Source: UBA9619 sp964630665 (GTDB lineage Bacteria; Pseudomonadota; Gammaproteobacteria; Arenicellales; UBA868). From it: 64,000 nucleotides of DNA. The translations under genes were made by a program, and so were the position numbers. Below the pieces are notes generated by a model. It worked only from the letters and a program-made list of their open reading frames with translations. It was not told the origin of the DNA and ran no database searches. Positions 9,243 to 18,083 of the stretch are shown one piece after another. The stretch is from assembly GCA_964630665.1 (NCBI GenBank), contig CAZVVN010000004.1, forward strand, positions 33,602-97,601, in the 5' to 3' direction. Position 1 is the stretch's first letter; each line of letters opens with the position of its first letter.

Positions 9243-10121
9243 TTAGACAGCGACCTGGAAACGGATCGCCTGGTAAGGCTCGTAGCCACTCAAGCTGAAG
9301 GTAGCCAGCAGTTTGTCGGTCCCGGCATCGAGTAGGTTTTCCACATCTTCGAGCGATTTGATGTTGCAGTCGATCACAAGTTTTGGCAATGCCCGGGGCG
9401 GCCTGGTCAATTGATCTCGCAAGCCCGGGACATGATCGTACTCAGACATGGTGCCGTCTGGTTTGGCTGTGTAGATATGTGCGTCGACCAGCGTGTGGCC
9501 GAGAAACCCCACCGGGATTCCCGAGAATCTGCCGAACAACTCGAGCAGGAAAGCATATCCAGCGATGTTATAGGGCAGGCCGAGTGCCACATCGCAACTA
9601 CGCTGGGTCAGGTGCAGGCACAATAGTGGTTCGCCTTGCTTATCACGCTGGACATTCAAGACCCACAGTGCGTGGCACGGTGGCAGGGTACTATGCTGGG
9701 CGTTGTCGGGAGCCCAGGCAGACACCACCAAGCGGCGGCTGTCGGGATTTCGGCGCAATTCTGCCAGTACCCAGGCAATCTGATCATTGAAGCTGGACTG
9801 CCGGTCTGTGCTTCCCGGGAAATTTCGCCAGAAATTTCCATAGGCACTGGGTACTTTTCCGTCATCGTCAGCCCATGGATCCCAGAACCTGCAGCCATGT
9901 CGGCGTAACAACCCGATGTCTGTGCGGCCAGACAGGAACCACAGATTCTCAACAACTATGTTCTTCCAGGAGATCTCCTTGGTCGTGAGCAGGGGAAAGC
10001 CCTGACGCAGGTCGATCTGATAGTTGAGGTTGAAGCTGGACAGGGTATCGACACCGGTACGGTTACTCTTTCGTTTGCCCTCGGTGAGTACGGTTTCAAC
10101 AACATCCAGATACTGCTGCAA
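9243..10121 (-). CDS. thyA: thymidylate synthase
   Basis: ThyA methylates dUMP to dTMP using methylene-tetrahydrofolate, which it turns into dihydrofolate. The nucleophilic Cys is in LPPCHALWVLNVQ, and QRSCDVALGLPYNIA and the DAHIY segment near the C-terminus are intact. The N-terminal RTGVDTLSSFN contains the phosphate-binding Arg. Length is 292 residues. The protein ends in a Val (FQVAV) where the family usually ends FxAPIAV-like, so the extreme C-terminus is slightly divergent. It lies between the transpeptidase gene and folA, 39 and 74 bases away. Confidence 0.96.
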   Translation of the reverse strand: MQQYLDVVETVLTEGKRKSNRTGVDTLSSFNLNYQIDLRQGFPLLTTKEISWKNIVVENLWFLSGRTDIGLLRRHGCRFWDPWADDDGKVPSAYGNFWRNFPGSTDRQSSFNDQIAWVLAELRRNPDSRRLVVSAWAPDNAQHSTLPPCHALWVLNVQRDKQGEPLLCLHLTQRSCDVALGLPYNIAGYAFLLELFGRFSGIPVGFLGHTLVDAHIYTAKPDGTMSEYDHVPGLRDQLTRPPRALPKLVIDCNIKSLEDVENLLDAGTDKLLATFSLSGYEPYQAIRFQVAV

Positions 10122-10160
10122 TGGGGTTTGCTCCCGGGTTAAATGGGTCGCGACGGTATG

Positions 10161-11417
10161 TCAGCCTTGATCGGCAAAATAGTGTTCTATGGCTTTGCGC
10201 GCAACGTAAGTCGATTTTACGTACCAGAAATCCTGGTTAATACAAAGAACCGCATAGGCGAGCTTGCGATCTCCCCGGCGCGCATAACCGACAAACCAGT
10301 CATACATGCCCCTGGGTTTGGTACCGGAAAGTGTGCCGGTCTTGCCACCGACCTCGACATTTGACAGGCCGCCGTTGAAGAACCCTTTGAAAAATGAACG
10401 CGCTGTACCGTGCACGACGGTATCGGCCATCATTGTCCGGAGTTGTCTGGCAGTGTCTTCGCTAATCACCCGGCGTGATACCGGCTCGTCATTAGCATAG
10501 AGGACGATACCGTTTTCATCGGTGATGGCGTCGATCAGACTCGGTTGCACCAGCCGGCCGCCATTGATGGCAGAAGCCGCCAACAGTGCACCGTGAACCG
10601 GGCTCATCGTCGTTTCGCTGGTATAGCCCGAAGCAGTTTCAGCCACTGACCAGTCATTTTCCGGATCCAGGCGGGTCTGGCTCCGGTCGACGGCAAAATC
10701 ACCGCCAAGATCCTGATTGAAGCCAAAGCGTGACGCGTAATCAATCAAGGCTTTGCCGCCGACGTGCTCAAGACCTAGGCGACCGAACACCGTATTGACT
10801 GATTTGGCAAATGACGTCGTGAGCGGTAGCTTACGGGTCCACTGGTTGTTCTTGTGATGCAGAACATTCTTTCGGTAAAGGCTGGTGGTCTTACCGTTGA
10901 ACGGGATCACGGTCGTCGTATCGACCTTACCCAGATCAATAGCTGCTGATGCTGTTACCAACTTGAAAACCGAAGCAGAGGGGTAAGTCGCGTGCAAGGC
11001 AAAATTAGAGGCCGGTCGCGAATCTCGGCGGTGGTTGACTAATGCAAGAACATCACCGTTTTCCGGGTTTACGGCGACAAACATGCCGTAGTCTGGTCCA
11101 TAGTGATCGAATACAGCCGTGACCGACTGCTGAAGTTCAGGGTCGAAGTTGTAGTGAACGGTTGCGGGCAGGCGCCGGGCCTGATTCGTGACGGTGATCT
11201 GTCTAGGGTACTGATTGTCACGTACTGCGTTGGAGATGGCCCTGCTGATAACGGGACGGTCAAGGCCCCAGATATCCCGGCGCTGCCACTCCATAGAGTC
11301 CAGGTGTCGGGGCGAGGACAGCATTCCGCCGACCAGCATCAGGGACACCAGGACCCAGAGAGCCGGTCGCAACCGGTATCCCGTCCTGTTGGATTCCGCG
11401 GCGTTTCGTTGCCTCAT
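10161..11417 (-). CDS. penicillin-binding transpeptidase domain protein, single-pass membrane
   Basis: A 418-residue protein with one N-terminal membrane anchor (about residues 18-34) and a periplasmic transpeptidase domain. The three active-site motifs are visible: SVFK (catalytic Ser149, Lys152), SVN at about 206-208, and KTGT at about 360. It probably cross-links peptidoglycan and binds beta-lactams. It is shorter than PBP2 or FtsI and shows no glycosyltransferase module, so it is a compact monofunctional enzyme. I cannot give it a gene name. It is upstream of and co-directional with thyA (39 bases apart), so cotranscription is plausible although the functions are unrelated. Confidence 0.88.
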   Translation of the reverse strand: MRQRNAAESNRTGYRLRPALWVLVSLMLVGGMLSSPRHLDSMEWQRRDIWGLDRPVISRAISNAVRDNQYPRQITVTNQARRLPATVHYNFDPELQQSVTAVFDHYGPDYGMFVAVNPENGDVLALVNHRRDSRPASNFALHATYPSASVFKLVTASAAIDLGKVDTTTVIPFNGKTTSLYRKNVLHHKNNQWTRKLPLTTSFAKSVNTVFGRLGLEHVGGKALIDYASRFGFNQDLGGDFAVDRSQTRLDPENDWSVAETASGYTSETTMSPVHGALLAASAINGGRLVQPSLIDAITDENGIVLYANDEPVSRRVISEDTARQLRTMMADTVVHGTARSFFKGFFNGGLSNVEVGGKTGTLSGTKPRGMYDWFVGYARRGDRKLAYAVLCINQDFWYVKSTYVARKAIEHYFADQG

Positions 11418-11536
11418 CTGAGTCGGATCGGTTTCTGTCCAGTCAGAAAACAGACCGCCGATGGCGGGCTGCGATCGAACAGGTGGGAAGTATAAGACGC
11501 GCGGAGCATTCGTAAAACATCAAGGTTGCCTTTAGT

Positions 11537-12244
11537 CTAGGAACTAAGTGTATCTCGGGCCTGATTGATCAGTGTCGCCAGGTAGTCAGAGCCTCCGCGG
11601 TCGGTATGGAGTCGCTGAATCAGGCGGCGGTGCGCCTGCCGGATTTCATTTCCTGGGGCGTCTTCTGCAACCCCCAGGATGTCCGCGGCCTCTCGTCGGG
11701 TCATCGGCCCACTAGCCGACGCTGCGCTGGGCCCACCTGTTTCCGCACGTGCTTTCCAGGTCTCCCCGTGACAACGGTCCAGGTAAGCCTCGAGCAGGGC
11801 AGCAGACTGTGCATCCTGGGCCCGGCACTCGGCCAACAGTTCCAGAAGTCTCTCAAGGTCCAAGTCTTCCAGCAGCCGGCCGGCAAAGGAGCCGGCAATG
11901 ACTTCGCCGCTGAGTTCGCCGGTGTCGTGATCCAGTGTCATTCGCAGATAAGCCGTTTCAACTTTTGAGGCCTGTGCAGTGCTGGGGCCGCGCGCCGACT
12001 TGAACAGCCGCCATGCCTGTCGGGCCATCATCGCTCTTTGCAGCCAGGGCACAGCAGCACTCAGTGCCGCGAACATCCAGTGAATCCGACCGGTGACCAC
12101 CAGCAGCAGGAGAATTCCGGCCACTCCATAAAGCAGGATCAGTTTGAGCGCTTTGCTGCGCTGGGCCGGCGTGGCCTTGCCGAGCCAGCCGGCCAGCCAC
12201 ATCAGGCCCACCAGGGCAATGAAGGCCAGTAACAGTCTGATCAC
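11537..12244 (-). CDS. membrane-anchored J-domain protein with HTD in place of HPD
   Basis: A 235-residue protein with two or three hydrophobic segments in the first 75 residues, a middle region rich in Leu and acidic residues, and a C-terminal J-like domain of about 58 residues (from MTRREAADILGV to the end). That domain resembles the TIM14/Pam18-like bacterial J domains, including DRGGSDYLATLINQARD. The expected HPD tripeptide reads HTD, so stimulation of a DnaK partner may be weakened. The longest frame begins at 12361 inside the VWA gene; GTG 12244, five bases after that gene's stop and directly before the first membrane segment, is the better start. It is probably translated together with the VWA gene. 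Confidence 0.8.
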   Translation of the reverse strand: MIRLLLAFIALVGLMWLAGWLGKATPAQRSKALKLILLYGVAGILLLLVVTGRIHWMFAALSAAVPWLQRAMMARQAWRLFKSARGPSTAQASKVETAYLRMTLDHDTGELSGEVIAGSFAGRLLEDLDLERLLELLAECRAQDAQSAALLEAYLDRCHGETWKARAETGGPSAASASGPMTRREAADILGVAEDAPGNEIRQAHRRLIQRLHTDRGGSDYLATLINQARDTLSS

Positions 12245-12249
12245 GAGAC

Positions 12250-12966
12250 TTAAGTTCTGGTGTCGATCTGGTGGGTTAGTTTGAGTACCACTCCCCCGCG
12301 CCGCTCGCTGAAATCTTCCAGCGCCTGTTTGCCGCCTGCTGCGTAAACAGCGACCGCGCACAGCAGGTCGCGTAGCTGTCCGGCACTGTTGAGGTCGAAT
12401 CTGGACCAGGCACCACCGCTGAGTCTGGCGACCTCGCGAAAAGTTCGCTCAGCAATACCATCGTGACCATCCTGGAAAACGAAAACGGGTAGATTCAAGA
12501 TACCCAGTTCTCCGGCCAGTCTGCAGAGCGTGTCCGGGTCCTCCTCCATGCAGTCGCCAACAAACACCAGGGCATTGATGGACTGTTGGCGGGCCTGATT
12601 GTTGGCGTGTTCAAGAACACGAGAGATCTGTGTTTGGCCGGCCGCGCAGCGTAATCCCGTCATGTGGCCCAGCAGATCCTTGGCATTGTGAGTCCAGGGT
12701 GTTGATGAGAACTCCATGAATCCACGGTAGTAGGCAAGTTGTACATCCAGCCCGCCCAGGGCCACAGTTTCTTCGAACATCTGGGCCTGAATGTGGCAGG
12801 CCCGATCCCACAGGGGTTCACGGCTGGCCGTGGCATCCATTGCGAACAGTAATCGGCCTCGAGAATCACCGCGCGTCACAGGCGGTGTAGATCTGATCTG
12901 CTGCAGAAACGTGTCCACTTCATCCCGGCTTGACCTGCGCAGCGATTTATTGCTTGGCTTATTCAA
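12250..12966 (-). CDS. VWA-domain protein of unknown function
   Basis: A 238-residue soluble protein with a von Willebrand A-like fold. The MIDAS-like motif reads DATAS (FAMDATAS) near residue 45, where DxSxS is usual, and a later VFVGD strand and LPVFVFQDG strand fit the fold. No signal peptide is visible, so it is likely cytoplasmic. It lies five bases upstream of the membrane J protein. From memory, the two families occur side by side in other proteobacteria, but their function is not known to me. A role as a cytoplasmic partner of the J protein is inference only. Confidence 0.8.
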   Translation of the reverse strand: MNKPSNKSLRRSSRDEVDTFLQQIRSTPPVTRGDSRGRLLFAMDATASREPLWDRACHIQAQMFEETVALGGLDVQLAYYRGFMEFSSTPWTHNAKDLLGHMTGLRCAAGQTQISRVLEHANNQARQQSINALVFVGDCMEEDPDTLCRLAGELGILNLPVFVFQDGHDGIAERTFREVARLSGGAWSRFDLNSAGQLRDLLCAVAVYAAGGKQALEDFSERRGGVVLKLTHQIDTRT

Positions 12967-13089
12967 GAGCAGCCTGGGAAAAGGTTCTGAATGGAAGTCA
13001 GATCATAACACCGCCGTAGCGGGTCCAGAGGATCGATCCCTGTGGTGAATTCTGTCGCTTACGGATCGACGACACTTCGCCAGTGCTGG

Positions 13090-15726
13090 TTAAGTCAGCA
13101 CGCGCTCAATGATCTCTGACACATCCCGCGAGAGTCCTACGGTCGAGTGAATTCGTTCCAGTTCACTGCACATTAAGCGCTGCCGTTCCGTGTTGTAGCG
13201 CCGCCACAGGTTGAAAGCCGACACCAATCGGGCTGCAACTTGTGGGTTGGCAGGATCGATCTTGAGGATCTGGTCGGTGATAAATGTATAACCGGGTCCG
13301 TCTGCGGCGTGGAAGTGCAGCGGGTTGGCGTGTGAGAAAGCGCCTAGCAGGGCATGCACCTTGTTCGGGTTGCCGAGCTGAAACTTCTCGTGTTCCGTGA
13401 GTTTTTGTACGTGCTCCAGGGTGCCCGGCAGGTCGGAGACGGCCTGGGCTCGGAACCACTTGTCCATCACCAGCGGGTAGCTTTCCCAGCGTCTGTAAAA
13501 CTGCTCAAGAGCCTCGGAGCGTTCAGGGTGAGGCGACCGAGCGAGTTCAGCCAGTGCCGCCACGGCATCAGTCATGTTGTCGGCACTCGCCAGTTGCTCA
13601 AGCGCAAGTCTCGCGGTCTGTGGTTCTTCAAGCGTCATCAGGTAGGACAGACAAGCATTGCGCAGTGCGCGTCGGCCAGTATCTGCGCTGTCGATGCCGG
13701 CTGGTCCCGACGGGCTCAAGACATGATAGAGCCGTTCAAAATCAGCTCTAAAGCGTGATGCCAGCGCCTGCTTGACGGCTTTTCTCGCTTGATGCAACTG
13801 ATCTGGTTCGATGACTTCGGTGAAATTGGAAAGATATGCCTCTTCAGGTAAGCGCAGGGCAAAGGCTTGGAATGACGCGTCATCGAGTTGGGCCTGCAGA
13901 ATATTGTGGAATCCACAGGCAAATCCGTCATCCAGGGAGAACGGCTCATCACTTTTACAGTGACTGAAAGCACGCAGAATTTCTTTACTGGCGAGGCGCT
14001 GGCCGGCATCCCAGCGGTTGAATGGGTCGTTGTCGTGGCCCATGAGCACAAGTACGTCATCATCTGGCTGATCGATCTCAAGCTCGACCGGGGCGGAAAA
14101 GCCGCGGAGCAACGAGATCACGGGCGCCTTTCGGACACCTTCAAAAACGAACTCCTGCTCGTTTTTCGTCAGGCTCAACATATGCTCGTGGGCACTGGTC
14201 GCCAGTGGTTCCAGGCGGGTCATGAGGGGTTCACCGGCTCGGTCGAAGAGCGCCGCAGCGACGGGTATGTGAAATGGAGAGGTGCTGTCTACACCAGGTG
14301 TCGACTCGCAGTGCTGGCACAGCGTTAGCGTGTAACGGCTGTTCTGGGCTTCATAGGTACTCCGCGCGGTGAGTTTTGGTGTGCAGGCCTGGTCGTACCA
14401 CAACCTGAACTGCGCCAGATCTATTTCAGCAACGTCCTCCATCGCCGTAACAAAATCATCCGTTGTGACGGCTTGGCCGTCGTGACGCTCAAAATAAAGA
14501 TCGCAGCCCCTGCGGAACAGATCTGGGCCCAGCAGGCTGGCCAGCATGCGAACGACCTCTGCTCCCTTTAGGTAGACGGTCAGGGTGTAGAAATTATTGA
14601 TCTCGGCATAGGAGTCGGGTCGTACCGGGTGCGCCATGGGTCCGGCCGCTTCCCGAAACTGATGAGTCCGCACCAGGTTGGCGTCTTCGATTCTCTTGAC
14701 ACCAGCCGAGCCCAGTTCTGCACTGAACTGCTGGTCGCGGAACACCGTGAATCCTTCTTTCAGGCTCAGTTGAAACCAGTCGCGACAGGTCACCCGGTTG
14801 CCAGACCAGTTGTGGAAATACTCGTGTCCGATCACCCCTGTAATTGCCTGGTAGTCCTGGTCGGTGGCAGTTTCGGGAAGCGCAAGCACGTAGCGGGTGT
14901 TGAATACGTTGAGACCCTTGTTTTCCATGGCCCCCATGTTGAAGTCCTCAACCGCGACGATATTGAAACAATCGAGGTCGTATTCGCGACCATAGCGCAC
15001 CTCGTCCCAGTGCATCGATTGTTTGAGCGCATCCATGGCATGACGACACTGACCCAGATCTCGTTTGACAGCATAGATACGCAGACACACCTTGCGGCCA
15101 CCGGCAGTCGTGTAGTGGTCTTCGATGTGCTGGAGGTCGCCGCCAACCAGCGCAAAGAGGTAGCAGGGTTTGGGATATGGGTCGTGCCAGGTCACCTGGT
15201 GCATTCCTCCAGGCAGCATCCTGCAGGAGATGTTGTTCCCGTTACTCAAAAGAACAGGGCAACTCTGGTGAGGTGCCCGGATGGTCACCGTGTACTCAGA
15301 CAGAACGTCCGGCCGGTCGAGAAAATAGGTGATGCGCCGAAAACCCTCCGGCTCACACTGTGTACAGAAGTTACCGCCGGACAGGTACAGACCTTCAAGC
15401 TTGGTATTTGAACACGGTTTGATCCGGTTCTCGATCTCAAGTTCGAACCTGTCCGGAACATCATGAATGCTGAGTGAGTGTTCGGTAAGTGTGTAACATT
15501 CTTGCGCCAGTGCCTGGCCGTCTATTCGAACCGCCAGCAGCTCGAGATCTTCACCGTCAAGACGCAGTGCTTGGATGTCGCTGGAATTCCGGGAGACCGA
15601 TAGCACGGACCGGACCAGCGTCGAGTCAGGAGTCAGCTCGAAATCAAGGTTCACGGACGTGATCAGAAAATCCGGTGATCGGTAGTCCTGCAGATAAACC
15701 CGTTCGATAGCAGCTGGTTCAGACAT
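13090..15726 (-). CDS. pepN: aminopeptidase N (M1 metallopeptidase)
   Basis: PepN removes N-terminal residues from peptides in the last stage of cytosolic protein turnover. The substrate-recognition motif GAMENKGLNVFN and the zinc site HEYFHNW, with the third ligand Glu in LKEGFTVFRDQ, are intact. The Tyr of the catalytic TVYLKGAEVV segment is also there. The 878 residues match the E. coli-type PepN length, including the C-terminal helical domain. Start ATG 15726 gives the family N-terminus with YLQDYRSPDFLI. It appears to be monocistronic, with 123 bases to the VWA gene. Confidence 0.96.
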   Translation of the reverse strand: MSEPAAIERVYLQDYRSPDFLITSVNLDFELTPDSTLVRSVLSVSRNSSDIQALRLDGEDLELLAVRIDGQALAQECYTLTEHSLSIHDVPDRFELEIENRIKPCSNTKLEGLYLSGGNFCTQCEPEGFRRITYFLDRPDVLSEYTVTIRAPHQSCPVLLSNGNNISCRMLPGGMHQVTWHDPYPKPCYLFALVGGDLQHIEDHYTTAGGRKVCLRIYAVKRDLGQCRHAMDALKQSMHWDEVRYGREYDLDCFNIVAVEDFNMGAMENKGLNVFNTRYVLALPETATDQDYQAITGVIGHEYFHNWSGNRVTCRDWFQLSLKEGFTVFRDQQFSAELGSAGVKRIEDANLVRTHQFREAAGPMAHPVRPDSYAEINNFYTLTVYLKGAEVVRMLASLLGPDLFRRGCDLYFERHDGQAVTTDDFVTAMEDVAEIDLAQFRLWYDQACTPKLTARSTYEAQNSRYTLTLCQHCESTPGVDSTSPFHIPVAAALFDRAGEPLMTRLEPLATSAHEHMLSLTKNEQEFVFEGVRKAPVISLLRGFSAPVELEIDQPDDDVLVLMGHDNDPFNRWDAGQRLASKEILRAFSHCKSDEPFSLDDGFACGFHNILQAQLDDASFQAFALRLPEEAYLSNFTEVIEPDQLHQARKAVKQALASRFRADFERLYHVLSPSGPAGIDSADTGRRALRNACLSYLMTLEEPQTARLALEQLASADNMTDAVAALAELARSPHPERSEALEQFYRRWESYPLVMDKWFRAQAVSDLPGTLEHVQKLTEHEKFQLGNPNKVHALLGAFSHANPLHFHAADGPGYTFITDQILKIDPANPQVAARLVSAFNLWRRYNTERQRLMCSELERIHSTVGLSRDVSEIIERVLT

Positions 15727-15806
15727 CAGTGCGGCCGATCCGGTTCATTAGATTTTGGGCCAGAAAGGGAAATAGATTGCAGGGCATGCATTCGTAGCGG
15801 GTCTGG

Positions 15807-15995
15807 TCAGACGATGCTAATCAGCAGGAATACAAAAAGAATGACCAGCACGATCGGAATAATCAAGGCAGGCCAGTCGGCCTCGGTCTTTCGGCCCTGC
15901 TTGACCATCTGCCGTACACCTGGGAGGAACCACAGCAGGGCAAGCAGGGCGAACACGCCCAAAAGTAGTTTTTCCCAGGTGGCAATCGACTCCAT
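15807..15995 (-). CDS. small two-pass membrane protein, unknown
   Basis: A 62-residue protein with two strongly hydrophobic segments, about residues 9-24 and 43-61, separated by a basic loop (RQMVKQGRKTEAD). It starts at ATG 15995. I do not recognise the family. The clean two-helix pattern and positively charged loop argue for a real inner-membrane protein. It is upstream of pepN on the same strand, 80 bases away. Confidence 0.6.
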   Translation of the reverse strand: MESIATWEKLLLGVFALLALLWFLPGVRQMVKQGRKTEADWPALIIPIVLVILFVFLLISIV

Positions 15996-16136
15996 TGTCC
16001 AAGTTCTCAGGTTTCAGGGCGGGAAAGCCGATTCTCCACCAGTATTTTCGACCCGGCAAGACTTGCCGAGCCTAGCTATACGGCCACCAAAAAGGGATGA
16101 AAGCAGCATGAAAAAAGAGTAACATGGATTCGCGGC

Positions 16137-16288
16137 CAGTCGCAGGAAATAGTGGCGCTGGCNNNNNNNNNNNNNNNNNNNNNNNNNNNNNNNNNNNNNN
16201 NNNNNNNNNNNNNNNNNNNNNNNNNNNNNNNNNNNNNNNNNNNNNNNNNNNNNNNNNNNNNNCAGTCGCAGGAAATAGTGGCGCTGGC
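16137..16288. repeat. 26-bp direct repeat flanking an assembly gap
   Basis: The 26 bases at 16137-16162 are repeated exactly at 16263-16288, directly on either side of the 100-N block. This is what unmerged contig ends look like when two contigs share a short terminal overlap. The true sequence may hold one copy and no gap. The region from 15996 to 16374 otherwise contains no gene that I can support. Confidence 0.85.
16163..16262. other. assembly gap of 100 N
   Basis: Exactly 100 N, a placeholder length for a scaffold join. The 26-bp identical flanks suggest that little or no sequence is missing. Confidence 0.97.
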
Positions 16289-16374
16289 CGGTTGGGGCTA
16301 AAATAATGAAGCCCCAGTCTTTTCCGTAACAACGAACTGCTCACCCATGGTGAGAGCGTGAGGAAACTGACTTT

Positions 16375-16581
16375 ATGACAGAAGAGCAAGACGTGACCCT
16401 GGAGATGAAAATCGGCGAGCTCAAATCGGAGCATCGTGCGTTAGATAAGGAACTGCACGACATTGGCAGCGATCCCTCCATCGACGATCTGCAGATTCGT
16501 CGCCTTAAAAAGCGTAAGCTTTTTCTCAAGGACAGCATTACCCACCTTGAGAGCAGACTTGTCCCTGATATTACGGCCTGA
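16375..16581 (+). CDS. YdcH family (DUF465) small coiled-coil protein
   Basis: A 68-residue helical protein. The pattern KIGELKSEHRALDKELHDI, DDLQIRRLKKRKLFLKDSI matches the YdcH/DUF465 family, short coiled-coil proteins of unknown role that are widespread in proteobacteria. Start ATG 16375 has a GAGGA sequence 11 bases upstream. It is followed at once by a strong hairpin terminator shared with ahcY, which converges on it. It lies alone between an assembly gap and ahcY. Confidence 0.85.
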   Translation: MTEEQDVTLEMKIGELKSEHRALDKELHDIGSDPSIDDLQIRRLKKRKLFLKDSITHLESRLVPDITA

Positions 16582-16604
16582 GAACAGTGAACTGAAAGTG
16601 AATG

Positions 16605-16631
16605 AAAACGCCCCCTGGATCGGGGCGTTTT
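16605..16631. terminator. bidirectional intrinsic terminator between the YdcH gene and ahcY
   Basis: A perfect 10-bp stem (AAAACGCCCC at 16605-16614 with GGGGCGTTTT at 16622-16631) with a 7-base loop. The stem ends in A on the left and T on the right, so it can terminate transcription from either side. It sits 23 bases after the + strand stop and 23 bases after the ahcY stop. Confidence 0.9.
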
Positions 16632-16654
16632 CTTATGCGATCGGTACGTACTGC

Positions 16655-18070
16655 TTAGTAGCGGTAGTACTCCGGCTTATAAGGCCCCTGGGGCGACACG
16701 CCGATGTAGTCTGCCTGCTCATCACTCAGAAGAGTCAGCTTTGCACCGATTTTTTCCAGGTGCAGTCTGGCGACCATTTCATCAAGTTTTTTCGGCAGCA
16801 CATAAACCTTGTTCTGGTACTGATCTGGATTGTTCCACAGTTCTATCTGAGCCAGCGTCTGGTTGGTGAATGAATTGGACATGACGAAGCTGGGGTGTCC
16901 AGTTGCGCAGCCCAGGTTGATCAGCCGGCCTTCGGCGAGCAGGATGATGCGTTTACCGTCGGGAAAGATAATGTGATCGACTTGGGGCTTGATATTCTCC
17001 CAGGTGTACGGCTTTAAAGACGCACAGTCGATCTCGTTGTCAAAGTGGCCGATATTGCAGACGATGGCCTGGTCTTTCATTCTCAGCATGTGATCGTGGG
17101 TTATGACATTGTAGTTGCCGGTGGCGGTCACAAAAATATCGACTTCCGCTGCCACATCGTCCAGCCTGACAACTCGAAATCCCTCCATAGCCGCTTGCAA
17201 AGCGCAGATGGGATCAATTTCAGTGATCAGAACAGTTGCACCAAGGCCACGCAGTGACTGGGCACAGCCTTTGCCTACGTCGCCGTAACCCAACACCAGT
17301 GCGACCTTGCCGGCCACCATCACGTCAGTTGCCCGCTTTATGCCATCGACCAGTGATTCCCGGCAACCATAGAGGTTGTCAAATTTCGATTTGGTGACCG
17401 AGTCGTTGACGTTGATCGCCGGGAAAGGGAGTTCACCGGTATTTTCCATGTGATAGAGGCGATGTACGCCAGTAGTGGTCTCCTCAGTAACACCGCGGAT
17501 ATTATTTAGGATCTTGGAATACCAGCCGGGTTGTTGTTTCAAGCGGTCTCTAATAGCAGCAAATAGAACCTGCTCTTCCTCACTACTCGGGTCATCGAGC
17601 AGGCTCAGGTCGGTTTCGGCTCTGGCACCGAGAGTGACCAACATGGTGGCGTCACCGCCATCATCTAGAATCATGTTCGGTGTACCACCGTCACGCCACT
17701 CCATGATGCGGTGGGTGTAGTCCCAGTAGTCGGACAGGGATTCGCCTTTGAACGCAAAAACAGGTGTTCCACCGGCTGCAATTGCCGCTGCGGCGTGGTC
17801 CTGGGTGGAGAAGATGTTGCACGATGCCCAACGAACTTCCGCGCCCAGAGCCTGAAGCGTTTCAATCAGCACGGCGGTCTGGATGGTCATATGCAGACTG
17901 CCGGCGATTCGGGCTCCTTTCAAGGGTTGTTGCTGGGTGTGTTTCTCACGCATCGCCATAAGACCCGGCATCTCGGTTTCGGCAATCCGAATCTCCTTGC
18001 GTCCCCAGTCAGCAAGCGCTAGATCAGTGATTTTGAAGTCGGATAATTCAGGTTGAACTGCAGCGTTCAT
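16655..18070 (-). CDS. ahcY: S-adenosylhomocysteine hydrolase
   Basis: AhcY splits S-adenosylhomocysteine to homocysteine and adenosine, removing the product inhibitor of methyltransferases. The 471-residue product has the NAD-binding segment VLGYGDVGKGCAQSLRG, the STQDHAAAA substrate loop near the N-terminus, NDSVTKSKFDNLYG, and the C-terminal PYKPEYYRY that closes the active site of the partner subunit. It carries the insertion typical of long bacterial AhcY proteins (DDGGDATMLV and the following acidic loop). It is directly downstream of an SAH riboswitch and of metK, with a GGAGAA Shine-Dalgarno before ATG 18070. Confidence 0.97.
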   Translation of the reverse strand: MNAAVQPELSDFKITDLALADWGRKEIRIAETEMPGLMAMREKHTQQQPLKGARIAGSLHMTIQTAVLIETLQALGAEVRWASCNIFSTQDHAAAAIAAGGTPVFAFKGESLSDYWDYTHRIMEWRDGGTPNMILDDGGDATMLVTLGARAETDLSLLDDPSSEEEQVLFAAIRDRLKQQPGWYSKILNNIRGVTEETTTGVHRLYHMENTGELPFPAINVNDSVTKSKFDNLYGCRESLVDGIKRATDVMVAGKVALVLGYGDVGKGCAQSLRGLGATVLITEIDPICALQAAMEGFRVVRLDDVAAEVDIFVTATGNYNVITHDHMLRMKDQAIVCNIGHFDNEIDCASLKPYTWENIKPQVDHIIFPDGKRIILLAEGRLINLGCATGHPSFVMSNSFTNQTLAQIELWNNPDQYQNKVYVLPKKLDEMVARLHLEKIGAKLTLLSDEQADYIGVSPQGPYKPEYYRY

Positions 18071-18083
18071 GGGTATTCTCCAT

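Noticed and set aside
13083..13101. hairpin GTGCTG...CAGCAC at the end of pepN
   Set aside because: It overlaps the last pepN codons and lacks a T run, so it is not supported as a terminator.
14629..15411. 260-residue open frame on the + strand
   Set aside because: It lies fully antisense to pepN, whose own frame has all M1 signatures; the antisense translation has no recognisable motif and is a by-product of codon use.
16291..16319. hairpin GGGGCT...AGCCCC next to the first assembly gap
   Set aside because: The stem is short and has no proper T run on either strand, and no gene ends beside it.
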